NCBI RefSeq assembly: GCF_014698305.1
Contig: NZ_JACJST010000012.1
Location: 111,058 to 175,057, forward strand
Length of the DNA stretch: 64,000 nt
Reading direction: 5' to 3'
From: Anabaena lutea FACHB-196
GTDB lineage: Bacteria; Cyanobacteriota; Cyanobacteriia; Cyanobacteriales; Nostocaceae
How positions within the stretch are numbered: position 1 is the stretch's first letter; the number at the start of each line of letters is the position of its first letter. Position numbers and translations under genes: made by a program. Shown here in pieces: positions 18,931-27,460 of this stretch. The notes beneath the pieces are model-generated. The model did not search any database, was not told where the DNA came from, and saw nothing but the letters and a program-made list of their open reading frames with translations.

Positions 18931-19040
18931 CTTTACTTTTACCTTTTTTTATGCTAAATAAAGCAGTCTATTGATGGTAATACCAAGTTGGTATAGTTAG
19001 TATTTTTTGAGATTCTGGAAAAAGCCTATTAATCCCAAAT

Positions 19041-19649
19041 CTAAAATCCACAATTGGTATAAGCCAACTGCACGCGAGCGCGGACTGCCTTTTCGTTATC
19101 ATTAGCCAACATTTCTTGGAGTTTAGTCAAAATAGACTGTCTCACATCGACTATTTTCGCTAAAGCTTGTAAACCGACAACGGCAGCATAACGAATTGAC
19201 CAGTCTGTGTCTTGGGAGATTAACAGCAGTGTATCTAAGGCGCTATTGATGGCTGTTTGACTTTTGGGAAAATCTAACTTATGCCAGTTTAAGTTACCTA
19301 GTCCTTTAGCCGCTGCGCGGCGGACACTAGGGGCAAAGTCAGTAGCAGCAACTGTGATTAATACGTCTATTGCACGGGGATCTGCGATCGCTGCTAAAGT
19401 GCGAATCGAATAAGCCCGTGCGCCATAGTTATAATCATCTATTTGCTCTAGCAATTGTGGTACTGCTATTTCTCCTAACTCAATCAATCCAGCTACTGCC
19501 ACTGCTGCCGCCCCTGGGTTGTTATAACCAAAGACGGCAATTAAGGTGGGAATTGCTGCGGCATCTTTGGCGGCTGCTAGGTTCTGCACGGCTGTCAGCA
19601 TTTGGGCTGGTGTTTCCGCTAGGGTGACAGCACGAATTAGTTCATCCAT
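19041..19649 (-). CDS. cpcF: Phycocyanobilin lyase subunit CpcF
   Basis: CpcF forms a heterodimer with CpcE that attaches phycocyanobilin to Cys84 of CpcA. The 202-residue protein consists of HEAT-like helical repeats (VAVAGLIELGEIAVPQLLE, ARAYSIRTLAAIADPRAID, SVRRAAAKGLGNLNW, SIRYAAVVGLQALAK), the fold of the E/F lyase family. It follows cpcE by 73 bases; that spacer contains a strong hairpin (19694-19712). Confidence 0.93.
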   Translation of the reverse strand: MDELIRAVTLAETPAQMLTAVQNLAAAKDAAAIPTLIAVFGYNNPGAAAVAVAGLIELGEIAVPQLLEQIDDYNYGARAYSIRTLAAIADPRAIDVLITVAATDFAPSVRRAAAKGLGNLNWHKLDFPKSQTAINSALDTLLLISQDTDWSIRYAAVVGLQALAKIVDVRQSILTKLQEMLANDNEKAVRARVQLAYTNCGF

Positions 19650-19693
19650 TTGTCAGTTGTCATTGGTCACTTGTTAGCAAAAAACAACTTTGT

Positions 19694-19712
19694 GGGCGGG
19701 GAAACCCCGCCC
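19694..19712 (-). other. GC-rich hairpin between cpcE and cpcF
   Basis: GGGCGGGG-AAA-CCCCGCCC forms a perfect 8-bp stem with a three-base loop. It sits 11 bases past the cpcE stop inside an operon, where it might slow polymerase, protect a 3' end or be processed. The same hairpin in opposite orientation occurs at 34726-34744, so it is a dispersed element. Confidence 0.7.
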
Positions 19713-19722
19713 CTAACACTGA

Positions 19723-20553
19723 CTACAACAGTGAATCCATCAGCTTCATGACTCTGATGGCCTCATCAGCAACACCAACATCATCGAACTTATCTGGAAG
19801 TTGATGCTCTAGCAATCCTTTGAGGGCAATAAGTTTGAAGCTATTTTCTGCTTTAGATTGTGCGATCGCATTTGCGGCTGCTAGATACCCGATTGCCCCC
19901 AAGTCCCCTAAAACAACACGGCGCAATTTTAAATCACCTGCTTCCAACATTTTCACCAACAGATCACCATAGCTGGTATCTTGTGTCAGTTGGTACATGG
20001 CTCTGGCTGCGGAGCATTGTACTCGTGGAACCGGATGCTTGAGAAAAGGCTGAATCAGGGAAATAGCCTCAGTTGCACCAATAGCTCCCAAGGCTTCTAA
20101 AACTGCTTCATAAGGCTGGGCTAGATGAGGACGACCAGGTACTTGCACTGCTTGGGAAACACCGCCATCAAGCAGTTTAATCAGTGCGGGTATTGCTGTT
20201 GGAGCGCGGAGCATTTCCAGCGATTGGACTGCTGCTTCACGGACATAAAAATCAGAGCATTCTAAGCACTTAATCAATGCTGGTACAGCTTTGGTATTTC
20301 CCAATTTCCCCAAGCTTCGGGCTGCATTGCGTCGTAACGGATAACCACCGAGTTCTGTTTTGTCGGCTTCATCTTCTAACGCAGCAATGAGTGCATCTAC
20401 AACTTCTGGCTGACTGATCCGAAACTTACCCAACCACCAAGCAGCATAATAGCGGAGACTTAAATCTGGTGATTGCAGATTAGCAATTGCTATCTCTGGT
20501 GTTAACTGTGTCCCGTTTTCGACCGAGTATTCTTCTGCACTGGGTTCTATCAT
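19723..20553 (-). CDS. cpcE: Phycocyanobilin lyase subunit CpcE
   Basis: This larger subunit of the CpcE/CpcF phycocyanin alpha-subunit bilin lyase has 276 residues of HEAT/PBS-lyase repeats: LRYYAAWWLGKFR, RRNAARSLGKLGNTKAVPAL, VREAAVQSLEMLRAPTAIPA and RVQCSAARAMYQL. The WWLGKF region is conserved among CpcE proteins. It starts 10 bases downstream of the cpcD stop codon, so translation of the two genes is probably linked. Confidence 0.95.
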   Translation of the reverse strand: MIEPSAEEYSVENGTQLTPEIAIANLQSPDLSLRYYAAWWLGKFRISQPEVVDALIAALEDEADKTELGGYPLRRNAARSLGKLGNTKAVPALIKCLECSDFYVREAAVQSLEMLRAPTAIPALIKLLDGGVSQAVQVPGRPHLAQPYEAVLEALGAIGATEAISLIQPFLKHPVPRVQCSAARAMYQLTQDTSYGDLLVKMLEAGDLKLRRVVLGDLGAIGYLAAANAIAQSKAENSFKLIALKGLLEHQLPDKFDDVGVADEAIRVMKLMDSLL

Positions 20554-20563
20554 TGCCAGAGCG

Positions 20564-20809
20564 TTAGTTTTCCTCTGCTGAACTCAATGGTTCAATCTTG
20601 ACGATTCTGCCACCTAGACGGGTAATCCGCTGCATTTCTTCGTTCATCCGGCTATAGGGTACGGTGATGAACACGCTACCACTACGACGAATGTTGAATT
20701 GATTTTTGTCGGTTTCTTGATTTTGGCGCAAGCCTACTACTTCGTAACGAAATACTCGGCTTGCAGATGAAGAAACGCTACCAGAACCAAGTGTGGTTTG
20801 ACCGAACAT
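20564..20809 (-). CDS. cpcD: Phycocyanin rod-capping linker CpcD
   Basis: CpcD caps the outer end of phycobilisome rods and limits their length. The 81-residue protein has the CpcD fold: FRYEVVGLRQN, RRSGSVFITVPYSRMNEEMQ and RITRLGGRIVKIEPL. I chose ATG 20809 (MFGQTTLGSG) because GAGGAG lies just upstream and 81 residues is the usual CpcD length; an upstream ATG would add 22 basic residues not typical of the family. It is homologous to the C-terminal domain of CpcC just upstream. Confidence 0.95.
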   Translation of the reverse strand: MFGQTTLGSGSVSSSASRVFRYEVVGLRQNQETDKNQFNIRRSGSVFITVPYSRMNEEMQRITRLGGRIVKIEPLSSAEEN

Positions 20810-20975
20810 TGCTTCTAATCTCCTCTTGATGAATTTTGCCGACAAAAAGCCCATTTTAGATTTCAGAAAAGCCAAATTTTAGATTTTTTGCTACTGAATC
20901 AATCTAAAATCTATTAGCCCACTAATTCGTCTGTGGGTACAATCCAAAACTAAAATCTAAAATCTAAAATTCACC

Positions 20976-21836
20976 TTACGTTGATGTGATGCTGACGATT
21001 TTCCCGCCTTGCTTGTGAATTTGCTGAATCTTGTCAGACAGTCGCTCGTAAGGTACTATAAATGCTGTGCTACTCCGCCGTACACTTGGGTAACCTGGAC
21101 TGCGAATCCCTGTTACTTCTACTCGGTAAACACGATCCGATTGCCCTACAGAATTGCCTAAATTTTGCTTAGGAGCATTATCCGCAGATGGACGGAAATT
21201 CCAGTTATCATTGCTGCCTGAAGGTCCAACAATTGAAGAAGACTTATTACTTGCCAACTCCTGTGCTAACCGAGATCTAGTTCCTTCAATTTGAGCGGTA
21301 TCGCTATTGGCGTAACCCCGGTATAAACGAAACATCCGGGTAAACCCAGCGATGCTTTGCCCTGGTTGAGTGGCAAAACCACGATAGTAAGGAACAACAT
21401 TGTCACCAAAGCTGTTTTGGTACTCCTGAGAATCTATGTAGGAGTCAATTTCAGCGTCGTAACCTTTGTTAATGTATAAGTCTAAGTGGTATGTCACTTC
21501 AGACTCATCATAGGGAGCGCGACCCAACAAATGTTTATAGTTGAGTTCTATCAACCGAGTTTGGAAACTGTTATAAAAGAATTTGGCTTTGTAGAGTTCT
21601 GATTTAGCAACGCTCCGCACGAACTCCCGCACTGTTAGGTTGCCATCGCGCAACAGTGATTCTGCGCTGACCAGGCGATCTGATGCCAAAATATAGTCGT
21701 TTCCTAAGACTTGCCGATATACGGCTTGGATCACCAATTCGACTTCTTCGCGGCTGGCGTTGGGGCGCAGTTCAACTCGACGTGCCTCACTATAAGGCTC
21801 TGTTCCCAGCCTCGATGCTGCTGTTGTAATTGCCAT
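20976..21836 (-). CDS. cpcC: Phycocyanin-associated rod linker CpcC
   Basis: CpcC joins phycocyanin hexamers within the rod. The protein has 286 residues: an N-terminal PBS linker domain (about 15-170; [72 protein letters not shown]), a Ser/Asn-rich connector, and a C-terminal CpcD-like domain (about 228-284; [33 protein letters not shown]). A run of G followed by A just before ATG 21836 is the ribosome site. It is separated from cpcA by 213 bases with a large RNA structure. Confidence 0.95.
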   Translation of the reverse strand: MAITTAASRLGTEPYSEARRVELRPNASREEVELVIQAVYRQVLGNDYILASDRLVSAESLLRDGNLTVREFVRSVAKSELYKAKFFYNSFQTRLIELNYKHLLGRAPYDESEVTYHLDLYINKGYDAEIDSYIDSQEYQNSFGDNVVPYYRGFATQPGQSIAGFTRMFRLYRGYANSDTAQIEGTRSRLAQELASNKSSSIVGPSGSNDNWNFRPSADNAPKQNLGNSVGQSDRVYRVEVTGIRSPGYPSVRRSSTAFIVPYERLSDKIQQIHKQGGKIVSITST

Positions 21837-21921
21837 TTTTTTCCCCTATTTTATTTGCCCTACGGTTTTTGTGACCGAGTGCTGGCTGAATAAAGCTTGT
21901 TATTTATACCTACATAAAACT

Positions 21922-22041
21922 ATGCCCGGAGCCAGATCCAACTGCTAGGTGATCCAGCGCGGTCTTGGGAACTTGCCCATGAGCCACTGGCTAACCCCGA
22001 AGGGTTGATTTCATCCAGCACTTGTATCCCTCTCCGGGCAT
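21922..22041 (-). ncRNA. Structured cpcA-cpcC spacer (transcript-stabilising or attenuator hairpin)
   Basis: ATGCCCGGAG (21922-21931) and CTCCGGGCAT (22032-22041) form a perfect 10-bp stem closing about 100 bases. Inside, read on the minus strand, lies a TTCG-tetraloop hairpin (AACCC-TTCG-GGGTT) and further short stems. It begins nine bases after the cpcA stop. In other cyanobacteria similar structures make the abundant short cpcBA mRNA stable and let a minority of transcripts continue into linker genes; that role is inferred here. Confidence 0.78.
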
Positions 22042-22049
22042 GACGCTAT

Positions 22050-22538
22050 CTAGCTGAGAGCGTTGATTGCGTAGTCAAGGTAGGTGTTAGCTTCGTTAGC
22101 AGCTTGACCACTCAAGCCATGATTGCTCTTGATGTACTTCAGTGCTTCTACATACCAGCTGGGAGACAAATCAAACGCGCTGTTGATTTCAGCCAAACCA
22201 GCAATCAAGAATTCATCCAAAGGACCTGTACCACCAGCAACTAAGCTATAGGTAACGATGCGTAGGTAGTGACCAACGTCACGAGCGCACTTGGACTTAC
22301 CACGGCTATCAGATGCAAATTGAGCGCCGGGGGTAGAGGTGGTGTAAGGGAACTTTTGGTATACAGCACTGGTTGCGCCATCAATCAATTTTTGAGCGTT
22401 AGCTGTTAAACCGCGAGCAGCTTCCATGCTTGCAGCAGCACGTACAAAACGTCCATTAACTGCTTGCAATTCGGTGTTGCTTAGGAAACGTCCTTGGGTA
22501 TCAGCAGCTGCGATTGCTTCGGTAATTGGTGTTTTCAT
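22050..22538 (-). CDS. cpcA: C-phycocyanin alpha subunit
   Basis: This light-harvesting phycobiliprotein subunit has 162 residues, with one phycocyanobilin on the Cys of [13 protein letters not shown] (Cys84 in standard numbering). [20 protein letters not shown] and the globin-like helices that follow are characteristic of CpcA. It pairs with CpcB and is 84 bases downstream of it. The chromophore is attached by the CpcE/CpcF lyase encoded in the same cluster. Confidence 0.98.
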   Translation of the reverse strand: MKTPITEAIAAADTQGRFLSNTELQAVNGRFVRAAASMEAARGLTANAQKLIDGATSAVYQKFPYTTSTPGAQFASDSRGKSKCARDVGHYLRIVTYSLVAGGTGPLDEFLIAGLAEINSAFDLSPSWYVEALKYIKSNHGLSGQAANEANTYLDYAINALS

Positions 22539-22622
22539 GTTTTCTTATCTCCTTGATTGTTTCTTAGCTTTTTTTACTTGGAGAAAATCTCCAACTCTCA
22601 GCCTCTAGGCTATTTGAAGTTA

Positions 22623-23144
22623 TTAACCAACAGCCGCAGCAGCGCGATCAAAATAGCTAGCCAATTCAGAAACTAACGATGCACAATCACCTTTGGTGAT
22701 ACCGTTGGGATCGTTAACAATAGAAATTGCTGCTTCTTTCATTTTGCCAATACCAACTGCTACAGAAGCACCGGGAGTACCCAAAGATTGGTAGGTTTCG
22801 CGTAAGCCGTTCAAGCAACGATCATCTAAAACACTAGAGTCACCAGCCAATGCAGCGTAGGTAACATAGCGTAAGATGATTTCCATGTCGCGCAGACAAG
22901 CTGCCATGCGACGGTTGGTGTAAGCGTTACCACCATTAGCGATCAACTGGGGTTGTTCTTCAAACAAAGCACGAGCTGCGTTGGTAACAATAACTTTAGC
23001 GTTGCTGGTGATGCGGTTAACGGTATCTAAACGCTTGCTGCCTGAAGCTACAACTGCTGCTAGTGCATCTAGTTGCTCGGTGCTGAGGAATTCGCCTCTA
23101 GCGTCAGCTTGGGAAACTACCTTGGAAAATACATCTAATGTCAT
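22623..23144 (-). CDS. cpcB: C-phycocyanin beta subunit
   Basis: The protein has 173 residues. Two bilin-binding cysteines are visible: [12 protein letters not shown] (Cys82/84 position) and [11 protein letters not shown] (Cys153/155 position). The Asn of [10 protein letters not shown] is the residue methylated by CpcM in many cyanobacteria (established for the family, not testable here). AGGAG ten bases upstream of ATG 23144 is a strong ribosome site. It is the first gene of the cpc cluster. Loss of a bilin cysteine or phycoerythrocyanin-like changes are not seen, so this is phycocyanin and not PecB. Confidence 0.98.
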   Translation of the reverse strand: MTLDVFSKVVSQADARGEFLSTEQLDALAAVVASGSKRLDTVNRITSNAKVIVTNAARALFEEQPQLIANGGNAYTNRRMAACLRDMEIILRYVTYAALAGDSSVLDDRCLNGLRETYQSLGTPGASVAVGIGKMKEAAISIVNDPNGITKGDCASLVSELASYFDRAAAAVG

Positions 23145-23690
23145 GGACTCTATTCTCCTAATTACTTAGTTGAGAGATGTTTTGATTAAAACTGTGGATG
23201 TTTTATCAATTTGGAATTGGCTGACAGCAAACTATAATTAAACGGCCTATTTACTTAGTTTCTCAACTCTTCGGCATGATGTGCCAGAAATTATGAGAAT
23301 CAGAGGTAATTTTATGAGAAACAACTAAATCTGGTGAATTAGCGGCATCGTTTAACTTTTATTTGTTGTTTAACCCCTTCAGATTAGTTTATACAATGCT
23401 ATAGATCCTTTATTTATTACAAATTATGAATAAATAAGATGTGGCAATAAGAAATGCCTCAAATCCTTTACATACAAGGACTTTAGCTGAGAAAAGTTAG
23501 ATATTTTTGTTACAAAACTTTACAATAAGTGAGGATAAGCAAGAATTTTAGGGCTTTAATATTATTTCAAGATTGGTCATAACCCTTGTCAGGACTTAAT
23601 TTTACGGCTTTTAATGAAATTTACAGTTTCACCAGGTTTTGTTACAGAATGTAAATGTTACATTTCTAAATTTTTTACAAGCCTTTGTCA
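23145..23690 (-). promoter_or_regulatory. cpc operon leader and promoter region
   Basis: About 550 AT-rich bases lie between cpcB and the end of the upstream gene, with no open reading frame of note. The cpc promoter must be here, or transcripts start further up. Near the leader's 3' end the minus strand can form a small hairpin (GGCA-CATCA-TGCC, about 23273-23285). I could not choose a convincing -10/-35 pair by eye. Confidence 0.5.
23648..23664. promoter_or_regulatory. Inverted repeat upstream of cpc (candidate operator)
   Basis: AATGTAA-ATG-TTACATT is a perfect 7-bp inverted repeat with a three-base spacer, about 500 bases upstream of cpcB. The form suits a dimeric regulator, but it does not fit the NtcA consensus GTA-N8-TAC. 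The target gene could be cpcB; this is inference only. Confidence 0.35.
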
Positions 23691-23694
23691 TAAT

Positions 23695-23716
23695 CCTCCC
23701 TGGGGAGATGGGGAGG
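23695..23716 (-). terminator. Hairpin after the rluD-type gene
   Basis: CCTCCC (23695-23700) pairs with GGGAGG (23711-23716). It lies 19 bases past the stop of the minus-strand pseudouridine synthase gene. There is no immediate T run, so termination strength is uncertain. Confidence 0.45.
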
Positions 23717-23734
23717 AAGTTCACGAATCCCCAA

Positions 23735-24655
23735 TCATCGGCGACGAAGAATGTCTAGCAAGGTGATCAAGGATTGGGGAAGGGTTGCGGTAGCTTCAAT
23801 CCAATCTCCAGATACTGGATGCTGTAACTTGAGTCGCCAAGCGTGCAGTGCTTGACCGGGCAAATTTACCCCCACGGAATGACCAGAACTATAAATAGGG
23901 TCGCCGACAATAGGATGACCCATTTTGGCGCTGTGGACACGAATCTGATGAGTGCGTCCTGTTTCTAATTGGAAGTGGATTAACGTGTAGTTACCCAGGC
24001 GTTCTCGAATTTGCCAGTGAGTGATTGCTGATCTTCCCCCTTGTTCTATGGGGACAATTGCCATTTTTTTACGGTCTTGGGGGTGACGACCAATGGGTAA
24101 GTCAATGATGCCATTTTCAGTTTTTGGCGCACCGTAAACCACCCCTAAATATTCTCTTCTGGCAGTTTTTGCTTTTAGTTGTGCTTGGAGGTGTTGATAA
24201 GCGATATCTGTTTTAGCGATCGCGATCGCTCCAGTAGTATCCTTATCCAATCGGTGAACAATTCCTGGACGTTGAACGCCACCGATTCCCGGTAAATTAG
24301 GACAGTGAGCTAATAGAGCATTCACCAAAGTACCATCTGGATGTCCGGGTGCAGGATGAACTACCAAGCCTGCGGGTTTGTTGAGAATCAGTAACTGGTC
24401 GTCTTCGTAGAGAATATCCAACGGTATAGCTTCTGCTACCAATTCCAAAGGTTGTACTGCTGGAATTTCCAGGATTATGCGATCGCCTGCTTTGAGATGA
24501 ATTTTTTTAGATGTGCAAACTTTGTCATTGAGTTGGATATGACCCTGTTCAATTAACTGTTGAATACGAGACCGGGATAAATCTGGTAATTCTTCGGACA
24601 GGTAACGATCAAGGCGTTCAGTTTTTTCTTCGACTTGGAGATTAATAGCGGTCAT
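23735..24655 (-). CDS. rluD: RluA/RluD-family pseudouridine synthase
   Basis: The enzyme converts specific uridines of 23S rRNA to pseudouridine. It has 306 residues: an N-terminal S4 RNA-binding domain (about 12-75, RLDRYLSEELPDLSRSRIQQ) and a catalytic domain with GIVHRLDKDTTG, where the Asp is the nucleophile, plus NKPAGLVVHPAPGH and LETGRTHQIRVH. S4 plus these motifs fit RluD better than RluA or RluC, although the exact target base needs testing. It ends upstream of the cpc region on the same strand. Confidence 0.9.
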   Translation of the reverse strand: MTAINLQVEEKTERLDRYLSEELPDLSRSRIQQLIEQGHIQLNDKVCTSKKIHLKAGDRIILEIPAVQPLELVAEAIPLDILYEDDQLLILNKPAGLVVHPAPGHPDGTLVNALLAHCPNLPGIGGVQRPGIVHRLDKDTTGAIAIAKTDIAYQHLQAQLKAKTARREYLGVVYGAPKTENGIIDLPIGRHPQDRKKMAIVPIEQGGRSAITHWQIRERLGNYTLIHFQLETGRTHQIRVHSAKMGHPIVGDPIYSSGHSVGVNLPGQALHAWRLKLQHPVSGDWIEATATLPQSLITLLDILRRR

Positions 24656-26022
24656 CCGATTTTTGGTTTTTGATTTTAGATTTTGGATTCACCCCACGGA
24701 TTCCGGGGGCTTGAGGATTTTGGATTCACTCCATAGATAAATCCGAGTTGTGCTATCCAGGAATTATTGGTCACAAATCGCTTAACTTTAAACTGCTCGA
24801 TTCGTGAGGAATACACTGATTTTAACAACATCAGTAATTCTCGATCACACTGGATACTAATTTTAAAAAAAGAGAATTATCAATACTCATCCTGAGGCTG
24901 TTTCATGTTGGGTAACACTCCACAATCCATAAACATCCTGATGGTGAATTCTCGAAGCCGAAAAGAATAAAACAACTACCGTATTAGCTGTAAATCTTAT
25001 TTCTACCAAATAGAACAAATCGGAGCTTTTTAAATTTAAATTTTCAGACAACAGAGGAGTGATCTTAGAAGCAGCAGAGGAAAAAAAGGTTTTAGCCTTT
25101 ACCAAAAATAAACCTGATATAGCTCATAAGTATAACAGATTATTACCAAACAATACTTATTTATCCCAGAAACTAATTATAGCAATCCGAACTTTATTTC
25201 TGTATAACTTACGGGAGGCGTAGCCATATTTACTGAGGTGTGTAGGAAAGAAAAGTGGTAGATGAGTAGGTCGTTTTTTACCAAAAAATATAATTCCTAT
25301 ATATTCCCACGCAGTTACGTTAAGCATTTGTTTATTCTCTCTGTGTTGCGCCAGTTACTACAATTCGGGGAACCCGTCCAAAGCACTGGCTCCTCTGTAG
25401 TTAGTTTTAAAGAATTACTTTGACCAAAAACTTATGCTTAACAAAAACCTATTGCTACATAGTGCGGGAAAAATAGATAATTGAGGTACTTTCTTCTTGA
25501 TCTTGTGTCATTTAATTACTCTTTTTTAAAACTACGTAAAATTTTCTCTCAGAAGAAATTACGGTTAAAATAGAGTTGCCCAAAATTTTGATTTTTTCTA
25601 TTAACTTCAATTTTTCATAATAGGTTTAAAATACTTTTTTATTTCTCTGATAAATCTAGAGTAACCTGAAATTTAGTAAGTAATAACTGAGCGTCTACCA
25701 TTTAACTAAAAATGGCTGTTTTTTAGGTGTTTACTATGCAGAGGAGAGTCAACTGCCACAAAAGACTAAACCAAAGTCCTAGAACCGTAAAGACTTGATT
25801 GTTCTCTTTTACTGATAAAGGAGTCCTATTTGATTTTTGGAAAAAACGACCAACACATCTATTTATCTCCGTTTCCTATTGCCTATTACTTGTTAATTTC
25901 TTCCCTGCGAGAAGCCACTCTGCATGGGTTTTGGCCGTATCCTGCGGGAAGCTGCTCCGCATCTACATTTAATCGGTATTCTTCGGGTAGAAAGGGAGAT
26001 AAGAGTCTCTAAGTTCTCTTAT

Positions 26023-26069
26023 ATAGCAACAGACAGGGCGGTTAGGACACCAACTGATTATAAAACCTA
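26023..26069 (+). repeat. 47-base dispersed repeat, copy 1
   Basis: The unit begins ATAGCAAC, contains ACAGGGCGGTTAGGACACCAA and ends ATTATAAAACCTA. Positions 34667-34713 match it with only three differences in the same orientation. Both copies lie in spacers that hold no clear gene. Confidence 0.85.
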
Positions 26070-26357
26070 GACACCAAAAGACTTTTCAAATTGTCACCTG
26101 TCACCTGCTGTAGATGCTACCTCTAGCAGAGAGTAAGTTACGGCAGTTGTAAAGTAAGTACAGTCTAGCCAAAAATACAGAAAGGAAATCTGATTTTTGG
26201 AATACTGTTTTCTAGCAACAATTTCAGACTTTTGGCTTGGCAAGTTTGGTGTGGGGTGTGGGGTGTTGGGTATTGTGTGATCTGGATCAGGACTTGCTAT
26301 ACTCACCCCAATATAAACCGTTATCTTGATCTGGCAGTACGTCCACTTTAGACCGGT

Positions 26358-26381
26358 GTGAATCCCCAACGGGTGGTTCAC
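26358..26381 (+). promoter_or_regulatory. Hairpin in the leader of the PATAN-REC gene
   Basis: GTGAA (26358-26362) pairs with TTCAC (26377-26381), with CC/GG pairs inside. It lies 43 bases upstream of the response-regulator start and may influence its translation or end an upstream transcript. Evidence is structural only. Confidence 0.35.
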
Positions 26382-26423
26382 AAATTGTAGTTGAAAATTT
26401 TATTTGAGCTTAGAGCCGTGCTA

Positions 26424-27449
26424 ATGAAAACGCTTCCTATTAGTAGATACAGATTTTTCCAAAAGCTACAACCCCTATCTCTGTTGAAAAAAATCACCAG
26501 TAAGTCTGTGACTGGTTGTCTACAAGTATTTAGCACTTCAGGGGCTTGGTCTTTATATGTACAAGAGGGTAAGCTCATTTATGCTTGCTACTCAGAACAA
26601 ATGTTTGAGCCGCTATATAGAAACTTGCAGCGATTAAGTCAACAAGATTCTACTCTGCCGAGAGAGATTAATGAGCAGTTGCAGACAATATTTGAAAGAG
26701 GTGTGGAAAATCAATCTATACCGAATCCAGATTACTTAGCTATTTGCTGGCTAGTTAACGAGAAATATCTGAGTCCCTTACAAGCCGCAATGTTAATTGA
26801 GCAATTGTCTCTAGAATTTCTAGATTCGTTTCTGAAAATAGAAGAAGGGAGTTATGAATTTATCCCTGAGAGTTTTCTGGATGATCTACCCAAATTTTGT
26901 CATTTGAACTTGCGCTTATTAGTCGAAAAGTGTGAAGCTGGCGTAAAAATTTCGCGGGAGCAGTTTTGGCAGCAGAATCAGTCTAAGACACGCACCGCAA
27001 CAGAAGTACAATTACCCCCAATTAGTAATAGACAAGTCACCGCTGACAGAAATAAGCAAAATTACTCACGACCTACGAACAAAAGAAATTACACAATTTT
27101 TTGTGTAGATGATAGTCCGATGGTTTTAAATGCCATTAGAGGTTTTCTAGACGAGCAAATATTTTCTGTAATTGGTGTTACCGATTCTTTAAAAGCTTTA
27201 ATGGAAATTTTCCGCGTCAAACCAGACATGATTTTGCTAGATGTGACAATGCCAAATTTAGATGGGTATGAAGTATGTGCTTTATTACGAAAACAGGCAT
27301 CTTTTAAAAATACACCCGTGATTATGGTGACAGAAAAACCCAGCTTGATGGATAGAGCCAAAGCCAAGCTGGTCAGAGCTTCTGGTTGCATGACTAAACC
27401 TGTTAATCAAGGTGACTTACTAAAAATCATCTTTCAGCACATGGTTTAA
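26424..27449 (+). CDS. PatA-like response regulator (PATAN domain + receiver)
   Basis: The protein has 341 residues from ATG 26424. Residues about 10-180 form the PATAN/DUF4388-type domain seen in cyanobacterial PatA and pilus/phototaxis regulators (VTGCLQVFSTSGAWSLYVQEGKLIYA). The C-terminal receiver domain (about 220-340) has FCVDDSPMVL, the phosphoacceptor Asp in MILLDVTMPNLDGYEV, and the switch Thr/Lys region VIMVTEKPS...GCMTKPV. Such proteins control motility, pili or heterocyst patterning. No CheA, CheW or pil genes are adjacent, so the pathway is open. It converges with cobA. Confidence 0.85.
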   Translation: MKTLPISRYRFFQKLQPLSLLKKITSKSVTGCLQVFSTSGAWSLYVQEGKLIYACYSEQMFEPLYRNLQRLSQQDSTLPREINEQLQTIFERGVENQSIPNPDYLAICWLVNEKYLSPLQAAMLIEQLSLEFLDSFLKIEEGSYEFIPESFLDDLPKFCHLNLRLLVEKCEAGVKISREQFWQQNQSKTRTATEVQLPPISNRQVTADRNKQNYSRPTNKRNYTIFCVDDSPMVLNAIRGFLDEQIFSVIGVTDSLKALMEIFRVKPDMILLDVTMPNLDGYEVCALLRKQASFKNTPVIMVTEKPSLMDRAKAKLVRASGCMTKPVNQGDLLKIIFQHMV

Positions 27450-27460
27450 AATACTCACAG

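Larger units (their letters stand above)
24656..26423. other. Gene-poor 1.8-kb interval
   Basis: No convincing gene was found on either strand: short open frames here have no motif and overlap repeats. It contains a stretch with GATTTTAGATTTTGGATTCA units (24669-24740), repeat-like sequences with GCGAGAAGC / GCGGGAAGCTGCTCCGC (25906-25960), the 47-base dispersed repeat at 26023-26069, two TCACCTG heptamers (about 26094-26107) and a hairpin at 26358-26381. Old gene decay or an unrecognised RNA gene cannot be excluded. Confidence 0.55.

Noticed and set aside
22050..23144. Phycoerythrocyanin (pecA/pecB) instead of phycocyanin
   Set aside because: Gene lengths, bilin cysteines, and downstream cpcC-cpcD-cpcE-cpcF-cpcG order identify phycocyanin; no pecE/pecF lyase genes present.
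23648..23664. NtcA site upstream of cpc
   Set aside because: The dyad does not have the GTA-N8-TAC spacing, so it was kept only as a generic inverted repeat.
24887..25105. 72-codon open frame on the minus strand
   Set aside because: No ribosome site, no motif, odd composition and position in a repeat-rich spacer; not supported as a gene.
25830..26012. 60-codon open frame on the plus strand
   Set aside because: It crosses GCGAGAAGC/GCGGGAAGC repeat-type sequence; the translation resembles repeat-encoded peptides, not a protein.
26094..26381. 95-codon open frame on the minus strand
   Set aside because: Contains TCACCTG repeats and a low-complexity PDPDHTIPNTPHPTPN stretch; no start signal.
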